NCBI GenBank assembly: GCA_039920165.1
Contig: JBDSEG010000417.1
Span: 1 to 6,481, forward strand
From: JBDSEG01 sp039920165
GTDB lineage: Bacteria; Pseudomonadota; Gammaproteobacteria; Burkholderiales; Burkholderiaceae_C
Direction of reading: 5' to 3'
DNA length: 6,481 bases
Part shown: positions 1 through 5,808 of the stretch, one piece after another
How positions within the stretch are numbered: the stretch's first letter is position 1
Layout of the letters: the number at the start of each line of letters is the position of its first letter
Program-made: the position numbers and the translations under genes
The notes under the pieces: model-generated
The model's database searches: none
What the model saw: only the letters and a program-made list of their open reading frames with translations
Told to the model about the DNA's origin: nothing

Positions 1-719
1 ATCCCAAGGCCGGCGACGATCTGAGTGACCACAACCTCGGTACCGGCTCGGGTGCCGCTGCCGGTGCCGTGACCGGCGCTGCCATCGGCGCCGTGGGCGG
101 CCCGATCGGCATGGCCGCGGGTGCAGCGGTCGGGGCGGTGACGGGCGGGATGGCCGCCAAGGGCGCAGCCGAAGTGGTGAACCCGAAAGCAGGCGATGAG
201 CTGTCGCGCCACAACCTGGGTACCGGTGCCGGAGCGTCCGGTGGCGCCGTGACCGGCGCTGCGATTGGCGCGGCGGGTGGGCCGGTCGGCATGGCCGCAG
301 GTGCGGCCATCGGCGCCGTGGCCGGTGGTCTGGCTGGCAAGGGCGCGAGCGAAGTCGTGAACCCGAAGTCGGGCGACCATCTGTCGCATCACCACCTCGG
401 TACCGGCGTGGGGGCCGGGGCCGGTGCGGCGACCGGCGCTGCGGTCGGTGCGGTGGGCGGGCCGGTCGGCATGGCTGCGGGCGCAGCGATCGGTGCGGTC
501 GCTGGTGGCCTGGCTGGCAAGGGCGCGGGCGAGGTCGTCAATCCGAAGGCGGGCGACACGCTGTCCGAGCATCATCTGGCCAAGGGTACAGGCGCACTCG
601 GTGGCGCTGCAGCCGGCGCCGCCGTGGGCGCGGTCGGGGGTCCGGTAGGCATGGTGGCGGGTGCGGCCATTGGTGCTGCTGCTGGCGGTGCCGCCGGCCA
701 TGCCGTGGGTGCTACGGTG
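1..719 (+). repeat. Tandem 180-bp in-frame coding repeats
   Basis: Four units repeat with an exact 180-bp period: 1-179 (missing its first base at the window edge), 180-359, 360-539 and 540-719. Each begins at the Asn codon of the NPK motif, and a fifth NP motif at 720 starts the unique C-terminal region. All units are 60 codons with no indels, although substitutions have accumulated, especially in the linker and in unit 4. This looks like an array that grew by unequal crossing-over or slippage and has since diverged under selection for frame and length. More units may lie upstream. Confidence 0.92.
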
Positions 720-974
720 AATCCGCAGGCGGAAGACAGCTACTGGTCCGTGGCCCACGGTTCCTCGACCTACGCCACGCCGGACCGCAGCTACGACGAC
801 TACCGTCCGGCGTATTCGGTCGGCTACAACGGACGAGGCCGCTATCCCGGAACTTTCGAATCGGCCGAACGCGAACTCAGCGCTGATTGGGAGCGAGTCA
901 AGGGCACGTCACGCCTGACCTGGAACGAGGCCAAGCACGCTGTTCGCAGCGCGTGGAATCGCGTGACCCGCTGA
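1..974 (+). CDS. Glycine-zipper repeat protein, 5' end outside window
   Basis: The reading frame is open from the left edge, so the start lies upstream; the GTG at 69 is internal to the repeat array and is not a credible start. At least 323 residues are visible. The first ~240 form four consecutive 60-residue repeats. Each repeat has a polar linker of the type NPKAGDxLSxHxLGTG, then two stretches rich in GxxxG spacing (GAAIGAVGGPVG, MAAGAAIGAVAGG), and ends KGAxEVV. Such stretches are typical of glycine zippers, which pack helices tightly and often associate with membranes. The C-terminal ~85 residues differ: an AEDSYW motif, a Tyr/Asp-rich stretch (SYDDYRPAYSVGY), then a charged helical tail with spaced tryptophans (DWERVKG, LTWNEAKHAVRSAWNRV). 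I recognise this as a conserved hypothetical family common in Burkholderiales and know no experimentally proven function for it. No enzyme motif is visible. An intrinsic terminator follows 21 bases after the stop. Confidence 0.85.
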   Translation, partial: PKAGDDLSDHNLGTGSGAAAGAVTGAAIGAVGGPIGMAAGAAVGAVTGGMAAKGAAEVVNPKAGDELSRHNLGTGAGASGGAVTGAAIGAAGGPVGMAAGAAIGAVAGGLAGKGASEVVNPKSGDHLSHHHLGTGVGAGAGAATGAAVGAVGGPVGMAAGAAIGAVAGGLAGKGAGEVVNPKAGDTLSEHHLAKGTGALGGAAAGAAVGAVGGPVGMVAGAAIGAAAGGAAGHAVGATVNPQAEDSYWSVAHGSSTYATPDRSYDDYRPAYSVGYNGRGRYPGTFESAERELSADWERVKGTSRLTWNEAKHAVRSAWNRVTR

Positions 975-995
975 AGGGTTTTGCAACTGGACCGA

Positions 996-1020
996 GCCGC
1001 CCGCGAGGGCGGCTTTTCTT
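996..1020 (+). terminator. Intrinsic terminator after glycine-zipper gene
   Basis: A perfect 7-bp GC-only stem (GCCGCCC at 996-1002 with GGGCGGC at 1007-1013) closes a GCGA tetraloop and is followed by TTTTCTTT. It begins 21 bases after the stop at 974. This is a textbook Rho-independent terminator on the plus strand and separates the glycine-zipper gene from what follows. Confidence 0.9.
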
Positions 1021-1040
1021 TGCGCGCGGTTGGTGGCCAC

Positions 1041-1172
1041 AGGAAGACGATCAAGCTGCGCCATGCCAGGGAACGCTCGCTGCAGCGCCGCCATCCGTGA
1101 GTCTTCGAAGCCAGTGGCGCCAGCGGCGGGCCGATGCCGGCGAGAGACCGTGCGGGTCGGTGCACGACGGCG
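1041..1172 (+). pseudogene. Decayed duplicate of the 5' end of rlmI
   Basis: The stretch aligns with the start of the intact rlmI at 1849. By hand count about 55 of the first 69 bases match, including the uninterrupted GAACGCTCGCTGCA. The translation reads RKTIKLRHARERSLQRRHP, then stop, then VFEAS; the intact gene has MKTVRLRDAKERSLQRRHP, then W, then VFEGS. The start ATG has become AGG, the Trp20 codon TGG has become TGA, and a one-base loss near 1127 shifts frame. Similarity continues weakly through the codons matching GKADPGETVR and fades near 1172. The rest of the gene (SAM-binding and catalytic parts) is absent. Many differences are at third codon positions, which suggests the copy diverged while still coding and died later. 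It lies between the glycine-zipper terminator and the lipoprotein gene and has no expected product. Confidence 0.8.
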
Positions 1173-1181
1173 TACCCGCGC

Positions 1182-1213
1182 GCCAAGCGCAAATAGCGCG
1201 GGCTGCGCTTGGC
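1182..1213. other. Inverted repeat downstream of lipoprotein gene
   Basis: A perfect 10-bp inverted repeat (GCCAAGCGCA at 1182-1191, TGCGCTTGGC at 1204-1213) surrounds a 12-base loop. It begins 11 bases beyond the lipoprotein stop codon on the minus strand. It could form a transcript-end hairpin, but there is no T-run on either side, so a classical intrinsic terminator is not supported. Confidence 0.45.
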
Positions 1214-1224
1214 TGCGTGCCGGG

Positions 1225-1755
1225 CTACTGCGCCGGCTTGCGCTGCGCCATGATCTGGATGTCGGTGCCCTTGTCGGCCTTCATCACGTGCACCTGCAGC
1301 GTCGACTTGGCCGCGTCGTCGCTCAGCATCAGCGTGGCATTGCCGTCGTTGCCGCTCATGTCGATGAACTGCTTGCCGGCCGCTTGCGCCTTGAGCTTGT
1401 CGCGATAGAACGCTGCCACCTTGTCGGGCGAATCGTCGCTGTGCAGCACCGTCGTAAAGGCATCGCCGTCGGGCGTTTTCATTCGCGTCGACTGCCCCTC
1501 GGCCGGCTTGGTGCCGGGGTAGAACGCCACCCCGATATCGGCCTCGCTGACCTTCGCGGCGCCCATTTCGACCTGCATCGACTTGCCCGAGGCATCGGTC
1601 GTCGTGATCTTCATGCCGCCGCCCGACAGGTCGACCTTGGCCTTCCCGCCGTCCTTTTCGATCGCCGATTCGATCATCTTTTCCTGCGCCTTGCCGCACC
1701 CCGCGAGCGCGCAGATCGCCGTGACAACAGCCAGGAGCGTGAATGTCGATTTCAT
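1225..1755 (-). CDS. Predicted lipoprotein, unknown function
   Basis: This 176-residue protein begins with a short signal peptide: Lys2, a hydrophobic core TLLAVVTAICALA, and a lipobox ALAGC with the lipidated cysteine at residue 20. Residues 21-22 are Gly-Lys rather than Asp at the +2 position, which by the Lol sorting rule known from E. coli favours the outer membrane. The mature part is small, soluble-looking and rich in short beta-prone segments. It contains DGGKAKVDLSGGGMKITTTD near residues 35-54, an FYPGTKP turn (78-84) and a SPDKVAAFYRDKLKAQ helix (109-124). I cannot name a family with confidence; similar small lipoproteins of unknown role are common in proteobacteria. The start at 1755 is supported by GGAG eight bases upstream. 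The gene is divergent from rlmI and sits between rlmI and the rlmI relic. Confidence 0.85.
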   Translation of the reverse strand: MKSTFTLLAVVTAICALAGCGKAQEKMIESAIEKDGGKAKVDLSGGGMKITTTDASGKSMQVEMGAAKVSEADIGVAFYPGTKPAEGQSTRMKTPDGDAFTTVLHSDDSPDKVAAFYRDKLKAQAAGKQFIDMSGNDGNATLMLSDDAAKSTLQVHVMKADKGTDIQIMAQRKPAQ

Positions 1756-1763
1756 GCCGAATG

Positions 1764-1767
1764 CTCC
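1764..1767 (-). promoter_or_regulatory. Ribosome binding site of lipoprotein gene
   Basis: On the minus strand GGAG lies eight bases before the ATG at 1755. It fixes this start over in-frame alternatives and agrees with the signal peptide beginning exactly there. Confidence 0.7.
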
Positions 1768-1787
1768 ACGTTGGTGACGAGAACTTC

Positions 1788-1816
1788 ATTCTGCGAGCTT
1801 GCCGAGGCGCTGTCGA
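1788..1816 (-). promoter_or_regulatory. Putative sigma-70 promoter of lipoprotein gene
   Basis: Reading the minus strand, TCGACA (1816-1811, five of six matches to the -35 consensus) is followed by exactly 17 bases and then CAGAAT (1793-1788, four of six matches to the -10 consensus). This predicts a start point near 1781 and a leader of about 25 bases carrying the ribosome binding site. The boxes are imperfect, so this is an inference from spacing and position. Confidence 0.4.
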
Positions 1817-1831
1817 TGCCAGCCTGCACGG

Positions 1832-1848
1832 CGGGCGAGAATCGCCCG
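1832..1848 (+). promoter_or_regulatory. Hairpin abutting the rlmI start codon
   Basis: CGGGCGA (1832-1838) and TCGCCCG (1842-1848) form a perfect 7-bp stem with a GAA loop, ending at the base before the ATG at 1849. Any Shine-Dalgarno-like bases for that start would be inside the stem. It may limit translation from 1849, or the real start may be the ATG at 1816, which has GAGG at 1804-1807. Confidence 0.45.
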
Positions 1849-3030
1849 ATGAAGACGGTCCGCTTGCGCGATGCCAAGGAACGCTCGCTGCAACGGCGTC
1901 ATCCGTGGGTGTTCGAGGGCAGCGTGGCGAGCGGAAAGGCCGACCCCGGCGAAACGGTGCGGATCGTCTCGCACGCCGGCGAGTTCCTGGCGTGGGCGGC
2001 GTTCAGTCCGATGTCGAAGATCCGCCTGCGCGCCTGGAGCTTCGATGAGCCCGAGCGCATCGACGCCGCCTTCTTCGCGCGCCGCATCGAGCAGGCGATT
2101 GCAATGCGGGCGCGGCTGCCGATCGACAGCGACGGTGTGCGCATGGTCCATGGCGAGGCCGACGGCCTGCCCGGTCTCGTCGTCGACCGCTACGGCGAGA
2201 CGCTGGTAGCGCAGTTTCTCGCGGTCGGGGTCGAGCGCTGGAAGGCGGTGATCGTCGACCACTTGCTGCGGGCGACCGGCGTGGCCCGCGTGTACGAGCG
2301 CAGCGATTCGAATTCGCGCACGCTCGAAGGGCTCTCGATGCAGACCGGCTGGCTGCGCGGCGACGGCGCCACCGAACTCACGATCGTCGAGCACGGGCTG
2401 CGCTACGGAGTCGATATCGCCGCCGGCCACAAGACCGGCTTCTATCTCGACCAGCGCGACAACCGGCTGCGCTTTTTGCAAATGGTTCGCCACTTCGGGT
2501 TCAAGCGCGTGCTGAATTGCTATGGCTACACAGGCGGCTTCAGCGTGGCCGCGCTAGCCGGCGGCGCCGATCATGTGACCGCGGTCGATTCATCCGCGCC
2601 GGCGTTGCAGCGTGCCGCTCAGAACGTCGCGCTCAACGGCCTGGATGCGGCCCGTCACCAGTCGCTCGATGCCGACGTGAACCAGACCTTGCGCAACCTG
2701 CGTGAGCAGGGTGCGCGCTTCGATGCGATCGTGCTCGACCCGCCCAAATTCGCGCCGACGCTCGCACATGCCGAACGCGCCGCGCGCGCCTACAAGGACA
2801 TCAACCGGCTCGCCTTCGGTTTGCTGGCGCCGGGCGGCATGCTGTTCACCTTCTCCTGCTCTGGCGGCATCCCGGCCGACCTGTTCCACAAGATCATCGC
2901 CGGCGCCGGCCTCGACGCCGGGGTCGACGGCTATATCCATGCGCGCCTCAACGCGGCGCCCGATCATCCAATGACGGTGACGTTTCCCGAGGGCGACTAC
3001 CTCAAGGGCCTGGCAATCCTCCAGCGATAG
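1849..3030 (+). CDS. rlmI: 23S rRNA (cytosine-1962-C5)-methyltransferase RlmI
   Basis: RlmI transfers a methyl group from S-adenosylmethionine to C5 of cytosine 1962 (E. coli numbering) in 23S rRNA, in the cytoplasm. The 393-residue product is close to E. coli RlmI (396). An N-terminal PUA-type RNA-binding domain covers about residues 1-75 (RLRDAKERSLQRRHPWVFEGS). Next come the family signature GHKTGFYLDQRDNR (193-206), SAM motif I LNCYGYTGGFSV (222-233), the acidic VDSSA (246-250), DPPKF (297-301) and FSCSG (335-339) with probable catalytic Cys337. The ending DHPMTVTFPEGDYLKGLA matches the family. Start 1849 is chosen from family length and the alignment. An in-frame ATG at 1816 would add 11 residues (MPACTAGENRP) and has a better-spaced GAGG at 1804-1807, so it cannot be excluded. 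The stop lies 12 bases from the convergent lrp-type gene. Confidence 0.95.
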   Translation: MKTVRLRDAKERSLQRRHPWVFEGSVASGKADPGETVRIVSHAGEFLAWAAFSPMSKIRLRAWSFDEPERIDAAFFARRIEQAIAMRARLPIDSDGVRMVHGEADGLPGLVVDRYGETLVAQFLAVGVERWKAVIVDHLLRATGVARVYERSDSNSRTLEGLSMQTGWLRGDGATELTIVEHGLRYGVDIAAGHKTGFYLDQRDNRLRFLQMVRHFGFKRVLNCYGYTGGFSVAALAGGADHVTAVDSSAPALQRAAQNVALNGLDAARHQSLDADVNQTLRNLREQGARFDAIVLDPPKFAPTLAHAERAARAYKDINRLAFGLLAPGGMLFTFSCSGGIPADLFHKIIAGAGLDAGVDGYIHARLNAAPDHPMTVTFPEGDYLKGLAILQR

Positions 3031-3042
3031 CAGCGGAGTGGG

Positions 3043-3543
3043 TCACGCCCGGCGCGGCCGCGGCAGCGCGATCGCGGGTTCGAACTTGGCGCGCGAGACA
3101 CTGAAAAAGGCCTTCACGTTGCGAACATTCGCATCCTGGGTGAACAGGCGCTGGACGAGCGCGGAATATTCCGCCATGTCGCTCGTCTGCACGACCAGCA
3201 CCAGGTCGGGCCCGGGCGAGACGCGGTAACACTGCTGGACCGCCGCATCCGCCACGGCACATGCCTCGAAGGCGGCCAGATGTTCGGCGCCCTGGCGGTC
3301 GAGCGTGATCTCGACGATCGCCGTCAGCCCCACGCCCAGGTGCTGCGGCGACAGGATCGCGATGCGCCGCTCGATGACGCCGAGGTCGACCAGCCGCTTG
3401 ACGCGGCGCAGGCAGGTGGCAGGCGAGGTGTGGGCGGCGAGCGCCAGATCCTGGTTCGAGCGCGATGCGTCGCGCTGCAGCAGGTCGAGCAAGCGCAGGT
3501 CGGTGTCGTCGAGCGTGACGGAATCGATCAAATATGATGGCAT
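3043..3543 (-). CDS. Lrp/AsnC-family transcriptional regulator
   Basis: This 166-residue protein has the two-part architecture of the family. The N-terminal winged helix-turn-helix spans about residues 10-62 (LDDTDLRLLDLLQRDASRSN, then SPATCLRRVKRLVDLGVIERR), and the recognition helix is CLRRVKRLVDLG. The C-terminal RAM/AsnC ligand-binding and oligomerisation domain spans about 68-150; its typical turn appears as VSPGPDLVLVVQT (108-120). Such proteins usually form dimers to octamers and respond to an amino acid; the ligand cannot be read from the sequence. The final segment (EPAIALPRPRRA) is a basic tail. No strong Shine-Dalgarno precedes the ATG at 3543; the start is chosen because the domain begins soon after it. 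The gene is divergent from glmS over 124 bases, which suggests autoregulation and perhaps control of glmS. The specific Lrp paralogue is not identified. Confidence 0.94.
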   Translation of the reverse strand: MPSYLIDSVTLDDTDLRLLDLLQRDASRSNQDLALAAHTSPATCLRRVKRLVDLGVIERRIAILSPQHLGVGLTAIVEITLDRQGAEHLAAFEACAVADAAVQQCYRVSPGPDLVLVVQTSDMAEYSALVQRLFTQDANVRNVKAFFSVSRAKFEPAIALPRPRRA

Positions 3544-3559
3544 ATCGAAGGCAAAAGCC

Positions 3560-3585
3560 AGAATCGGTAAATTGCTGTCGATTCT
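3560..3585. promoter_or_regulatory. Candidate operator between lrp-type gene and glmS
   Basis: AGAATCG (3560-3566) and CGATTCT (3579-3585) form a perfect 7-bp inverted repeat around 12 A/T-containing bases. It lies 17 bases upstream of the regulator start and about 80 bases before glmS, in the most AT-rich part of the locus. Lrp/AsnC proteins commonly bind such imperfect dyads near their own promoter. A second small dyad, ATATG-N4-CATAT (3532-3545), overlaps the regulator start codon. Binding is an inference. Confidence 0.4.
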
Positions 3586-3656
3586 TCCATTGTCGGCGTA
3601 AATATGACAGCTTTGTTCGAGGCCGCGTGACTAGGATGCGCGGACTCCGGATCTCG

Positions 3657-3661
3657 AAAGG
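3657..3661 (+). promoter_or_regulatory. Ribosome binding site of glmS
   Basis: AAAGG is followed by six bases and then the ATG at 3668. The start is certain in any case, because the second codon must encode the catalytic cysteine of the glutaminase. Confidence 0.7.
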
Positions 3662-3667
3662 CCCTCC

Positions 3668-5542
3668 ATGTGCGGCATCGTCGGCGCGGTCAGCCAGCGC
3701 AATATCGTTCCCATCCTCATCGAAGGCCTGAAGCGACTCGAATACCGCGGCTACGACTCGTGCGGCGTCGCGGTGCATCAGAACGGCGGCCTGCGACGCG
3801 CCCGCAGCACCTCGCGGGTGGCCGAACTGGAAGCGAATGTCGCGGCCGACGAGGTGATCGGCGGGACCGGCATCGCGCACACCCGCTGGGCCACGCACGG
3901 CGCGCCGGCCCTGCACAACGCGCACCCCCATTTTTCACGCGGACCGACCGCGCGTCAGGCGGCGACCGACCGCATCGCGCTGGTCCATAACGGAATCATC
4001 GAGAACCACGACGAGCTGCGCGCGACGCTGGTCGCCAAGGGCTACCGGTTCGACAGCCAGACCGATACGGAGGTCATCGCGCACCTGGTCGACCATCTCT
4101 ACGAAGGCGACCTGCTCGACGCCGTGCAGCGCGCCTCCCTGCAACTGCGCGGCGCCTATGCCATCGCGGTCTTCGCCCGCGACGAGACGCACCGCGTGAT
4201 CGGCGCGCGCGAAGGCTCGCCGCTCGTGATCGGCATCGGTACCGGTGGCGGCCCGGCCAAAGGCGAGCATTTCCTCGCCTCCGACGCAATGGCGCTGGCC
4301 GGCCTGACCGACCAGATCGTCTATCTCGAAGAGGGCGACGTGGTCGATCTGCAGCTCGGCAAATACTGGATCACGCACCGGGCCGCGCAGGGCCGCTTCG
4401 AGGCGATCGAGCGACCTGTGCGAACGGTGCACGCGCACAGCGGCGCGGCCGAGCTCGGCCCGTATCGGCACTACATGCAAAAGGAGATCTTCGAACAGCC
4501 GACCGCCATCGCGGACACGCTTGAAGGCGTGGCCGGCATCTCGCCCGAACTCTTCGGCGACGGCGCGCACGCGATCTTCAAGGGCATCGACTCGGTCCTC
4601 ATCCTCGCCTGCGGCACCAGCTACTACAGCGGCTCGACCGCCAAATACTGGCTCGAATCGATCGCCAAGATTCCCACCAGCGTCGAGATCGCGAGCGAAT
4701 ACCGCTACCGCGACAGCGTGCCGAACCCGCGCACCCTCGTCGTCACCATCACGCAAAGCGGCGAGACCGCCGATACGCTGGCCGCGCTCAAGCACGCGCG
4801 CAGCCTCGGCATGCCGCACACGCTGACGATCTGCAACGTCGCGACCAGCGCGATGGTGCGCGAGTGCAAGCTGGCCTACATCACGCGCGCCGGGGTCGAG
4901 ATCGGGGTCGCGTCGACGAAAGCCTTCAGCACCCAGCTCGTTGGCCTGTTCCTGCTCACGCTCGCGCTGGCGCAGGTGCGTGGCCATCTGAGCGATGCCC
5001 AGGAAGCGCGGCATGTCAAGGCGCTGCGCCACCTGCCGGTCGCGGTGCAAGCGGTGCTCGCGCTGGAGCCGCAGGTCATCGCCTGGGCCGAGATATTCGC
5101 GCGCAAGGAGAACGCTCTCTTCCTCGGACGCGGCCTGCACTACCCGATCGCGCTCGAAGGCGCGCTCAAGCTGAAGGAGATCAGCTATATCCACGCCGAG
5201 GCCTATCCGGCCGGCGAACTGAAGCACGGGCCCCTCGCGCTCGTCACCGCCGAGATGCCGGTGGTGACCATCGCCCCGAACGACGCGCTGCTCGAAAAGT
5301 TGAAGAGCAACCTGCAGGAAGTGCGCGCCCGCGGCGGCGAGCTTTTCGTCTTCGCCGACGCCGACAGCCGCATCGAGCCCGGCGAAGGCGTGCACGTCAT
5401 CCGCATGCCCGAGCACTACGGCGCGCTGTCGCCGATCCTGCACGTGGTCCCGCTGCAGTTGCTCGCGTATCACACGGCCAGCGTGCGCGGGACGGATATC
5501 GACAAGCCGCGCAACCTCGCCAAGAGCGTCACTGTCGAATGA
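3668..5542 (+). CDS. glmS: Glutamine-fructose-6-phosphate aminotransferase (isomerizing)
   Basis: GlmS makes glucosamine-6-phosphate from fructose-6-phosphate and glutamine, the committed step to UDP-GlcNAc for peptidoglycan and lipopolysaccharide. The 624-residue protein is complete. The N-terminal class II glutaminase domain (about 1-240) starts MCGIVGA with nucleophile Cys2, exposed after Met removal, and carries RGYDS (27-31), HTRWATHG (71-78), HNGIIEN (107-113) and TDTEV (132-136). SIS domain 1 has LACGTS (313-318) and QSGETADT (363-370); SIS domain 2 has LFLGRG (484-489) and EGALKLKE (497-504). The conserved residues equivalent to E. coli Glu488, His504 and Lys603 appear as Glu504, His520 and Lys619. 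The tail KPRNLAKSVTVE is intact. Compared with E. coli (609) there are extra residues near 91-102 and 192-199. No glmU is seen next to it in this window. No glmS ribozyme is expected in this group and none is seen. Confidence 0.99.
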   Translation: MCGIVGAVSQRNIVPILIEGLKRLEYRGYDSCGVAVHQNGGLRRARSTSRVAELEANVAADEVIGGTGIAHTRWATHGAPALHNAHPHFSRGPTARQAATDRIALVHNGIIENHDELRATLVAKGYRFDSQTDTEVIAHLVDHLYEGDLLDAVQRASLQLRGAYAIAVFARDETHRVIGAREGSPLVIGIGTGGGPAKGEHFLASDAMALAGLTDQIVYLEEGDVVDLQLGKYWITHRAAQGRFEAIERPVRTVHAHSGAAELGPYRHYMQKEIFEQPTAIADTLEGVAGISPELFGDGAHAIFKGIDSVLILACGTSYYSGSTAKYWLESIAKIPTSVEIASEYRYRDSVPNPRTLVVTITQSGETADTLAALKHARSLGMPHTLTICNVATSAMVRECKLAYITRAGVEIGVASTKAFSTQLVGLFLLTLALAQVRGHLSDAQEARHVKALRHLPVAVQAVLALEPQVIAWAEIFARKENALFLGRGLHYPIALEGALKLKEISYIHAEAYPAGELKHGPLALVTAEMPVVTIAPNDALLEKLKSNLQEVRARGGELFVFADADSRIEPGEGVHVIRMPEHYGALSPILHVVPLQLLAYHTASVRGTDIDKPRNLAKSVTVE

Positions 5543-5808
5543 CGGGCGGGCGCTTGCGACCCGAAGCAGCGTTGGCGCCGCAGGCGCGCAAGATGGCGCG
5601 GTGCGATTCTGGATCGCAGGAACGCTGCAGCAGGCAGCTCGGCACGTGGTCACCGGGTGCCGCTGTCACGGCGTCTGTCGCCAAATGAGTTCACTCGCTT
5701 CGGTCACGTCCCTGCGACGCCTTGCCCGAGCAGCTTGCGCCACGCGTTATGCGTGCCGCAAACCGACGCTGCCAGCGCCCGGCAGCCCTCCCGCACTCTA
5801 TGCGGGCG
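5543..5808. other. Intergenic stretch, no recognisable gene
   Basis: These 266 bases separate glmS from the convergent enolase pseudogene. A 49-codon frame starts at an ATG overlapping the glmS stop (5539-5688), but its product matches nothing I recognise and has no ribosome binding site of its own beyond coupling. I found no homology to known proteins in the plus-strand frames I read. The right part holds three short inverted repeats (separate entry). Confidence 0.6.
5736..5806. repeat. Three adjacent short inverted repeats
   Basis: Three potential hairpins follow one another. The first is TGCG-C-CACGC / GCGTG-C-CGCA around GTTAT (5736-5760, with one C-C mismatch). The second is GCTGCC / GGCAGC around AGCGCCC (5768-5786). 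The third is CCCGCA / TGCGGG around CTCTA (5790-5806). The last lies two bases from the enolase pseudogene stop. They sit between two convergent reading frames, so they could act as weak bidirectional terminators, but none has a T-run. Confidence 0.5.

Noticed and set aside
1..719. Direct repeats as a possible CRISPR or satellite array
   Set aside because: The 180-bp units are entirely coding, in frame and without unique spacers, so they are protein repeats.
842..1789. 315-codon minus-strand frame overlapping the lipoprotein gene
   Set aside because: It overlaps the better-supported lipoprotein frame and runs through the terminator and the end of the glycine-zipper gene. No domain is recognisable.
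1030..1848. In-frame upstream extension of the rlmI frame, giving a 666-residue protein
   Set aside because: The extra part is antisense to the lipoprotein gene, has shadow composition and exceeds the RlmI family length by about 270 residues.
3031..3042. Terminator between the convergent rlmI and lrp-type genes
   Set aside because: Only 12 bases separate the stops, and no stem with a T-run is present there or in the adjoining gene ends.
3572..3637. Sigma-70 promoter for glmS
   Set aside because: Possible boxes (TTGCTG, ATGACA, TAAATA, TAGGAT) do not pair at 16-18 base spacing, so no specific promoter can be supported.
3935..5653. Long minus-strand frame of 572 codons opposite glmS
   Set aside because: It lies antisense to a certain gene and has the Arg/Asp/Val/Gly-rich composition produced by complementing GC-rich codons. 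No domain is recognisable. Such mirror frames are expected at high GC.
5539..5688. 49-codon ORF with an ATGA overlap of the glmS stop
   Set aside because: The overlap suggests translational coupling, but the product has no recognisable motif and its composition resembles random GC-rich sequence. Kept only as a remark in the intergenic entry.
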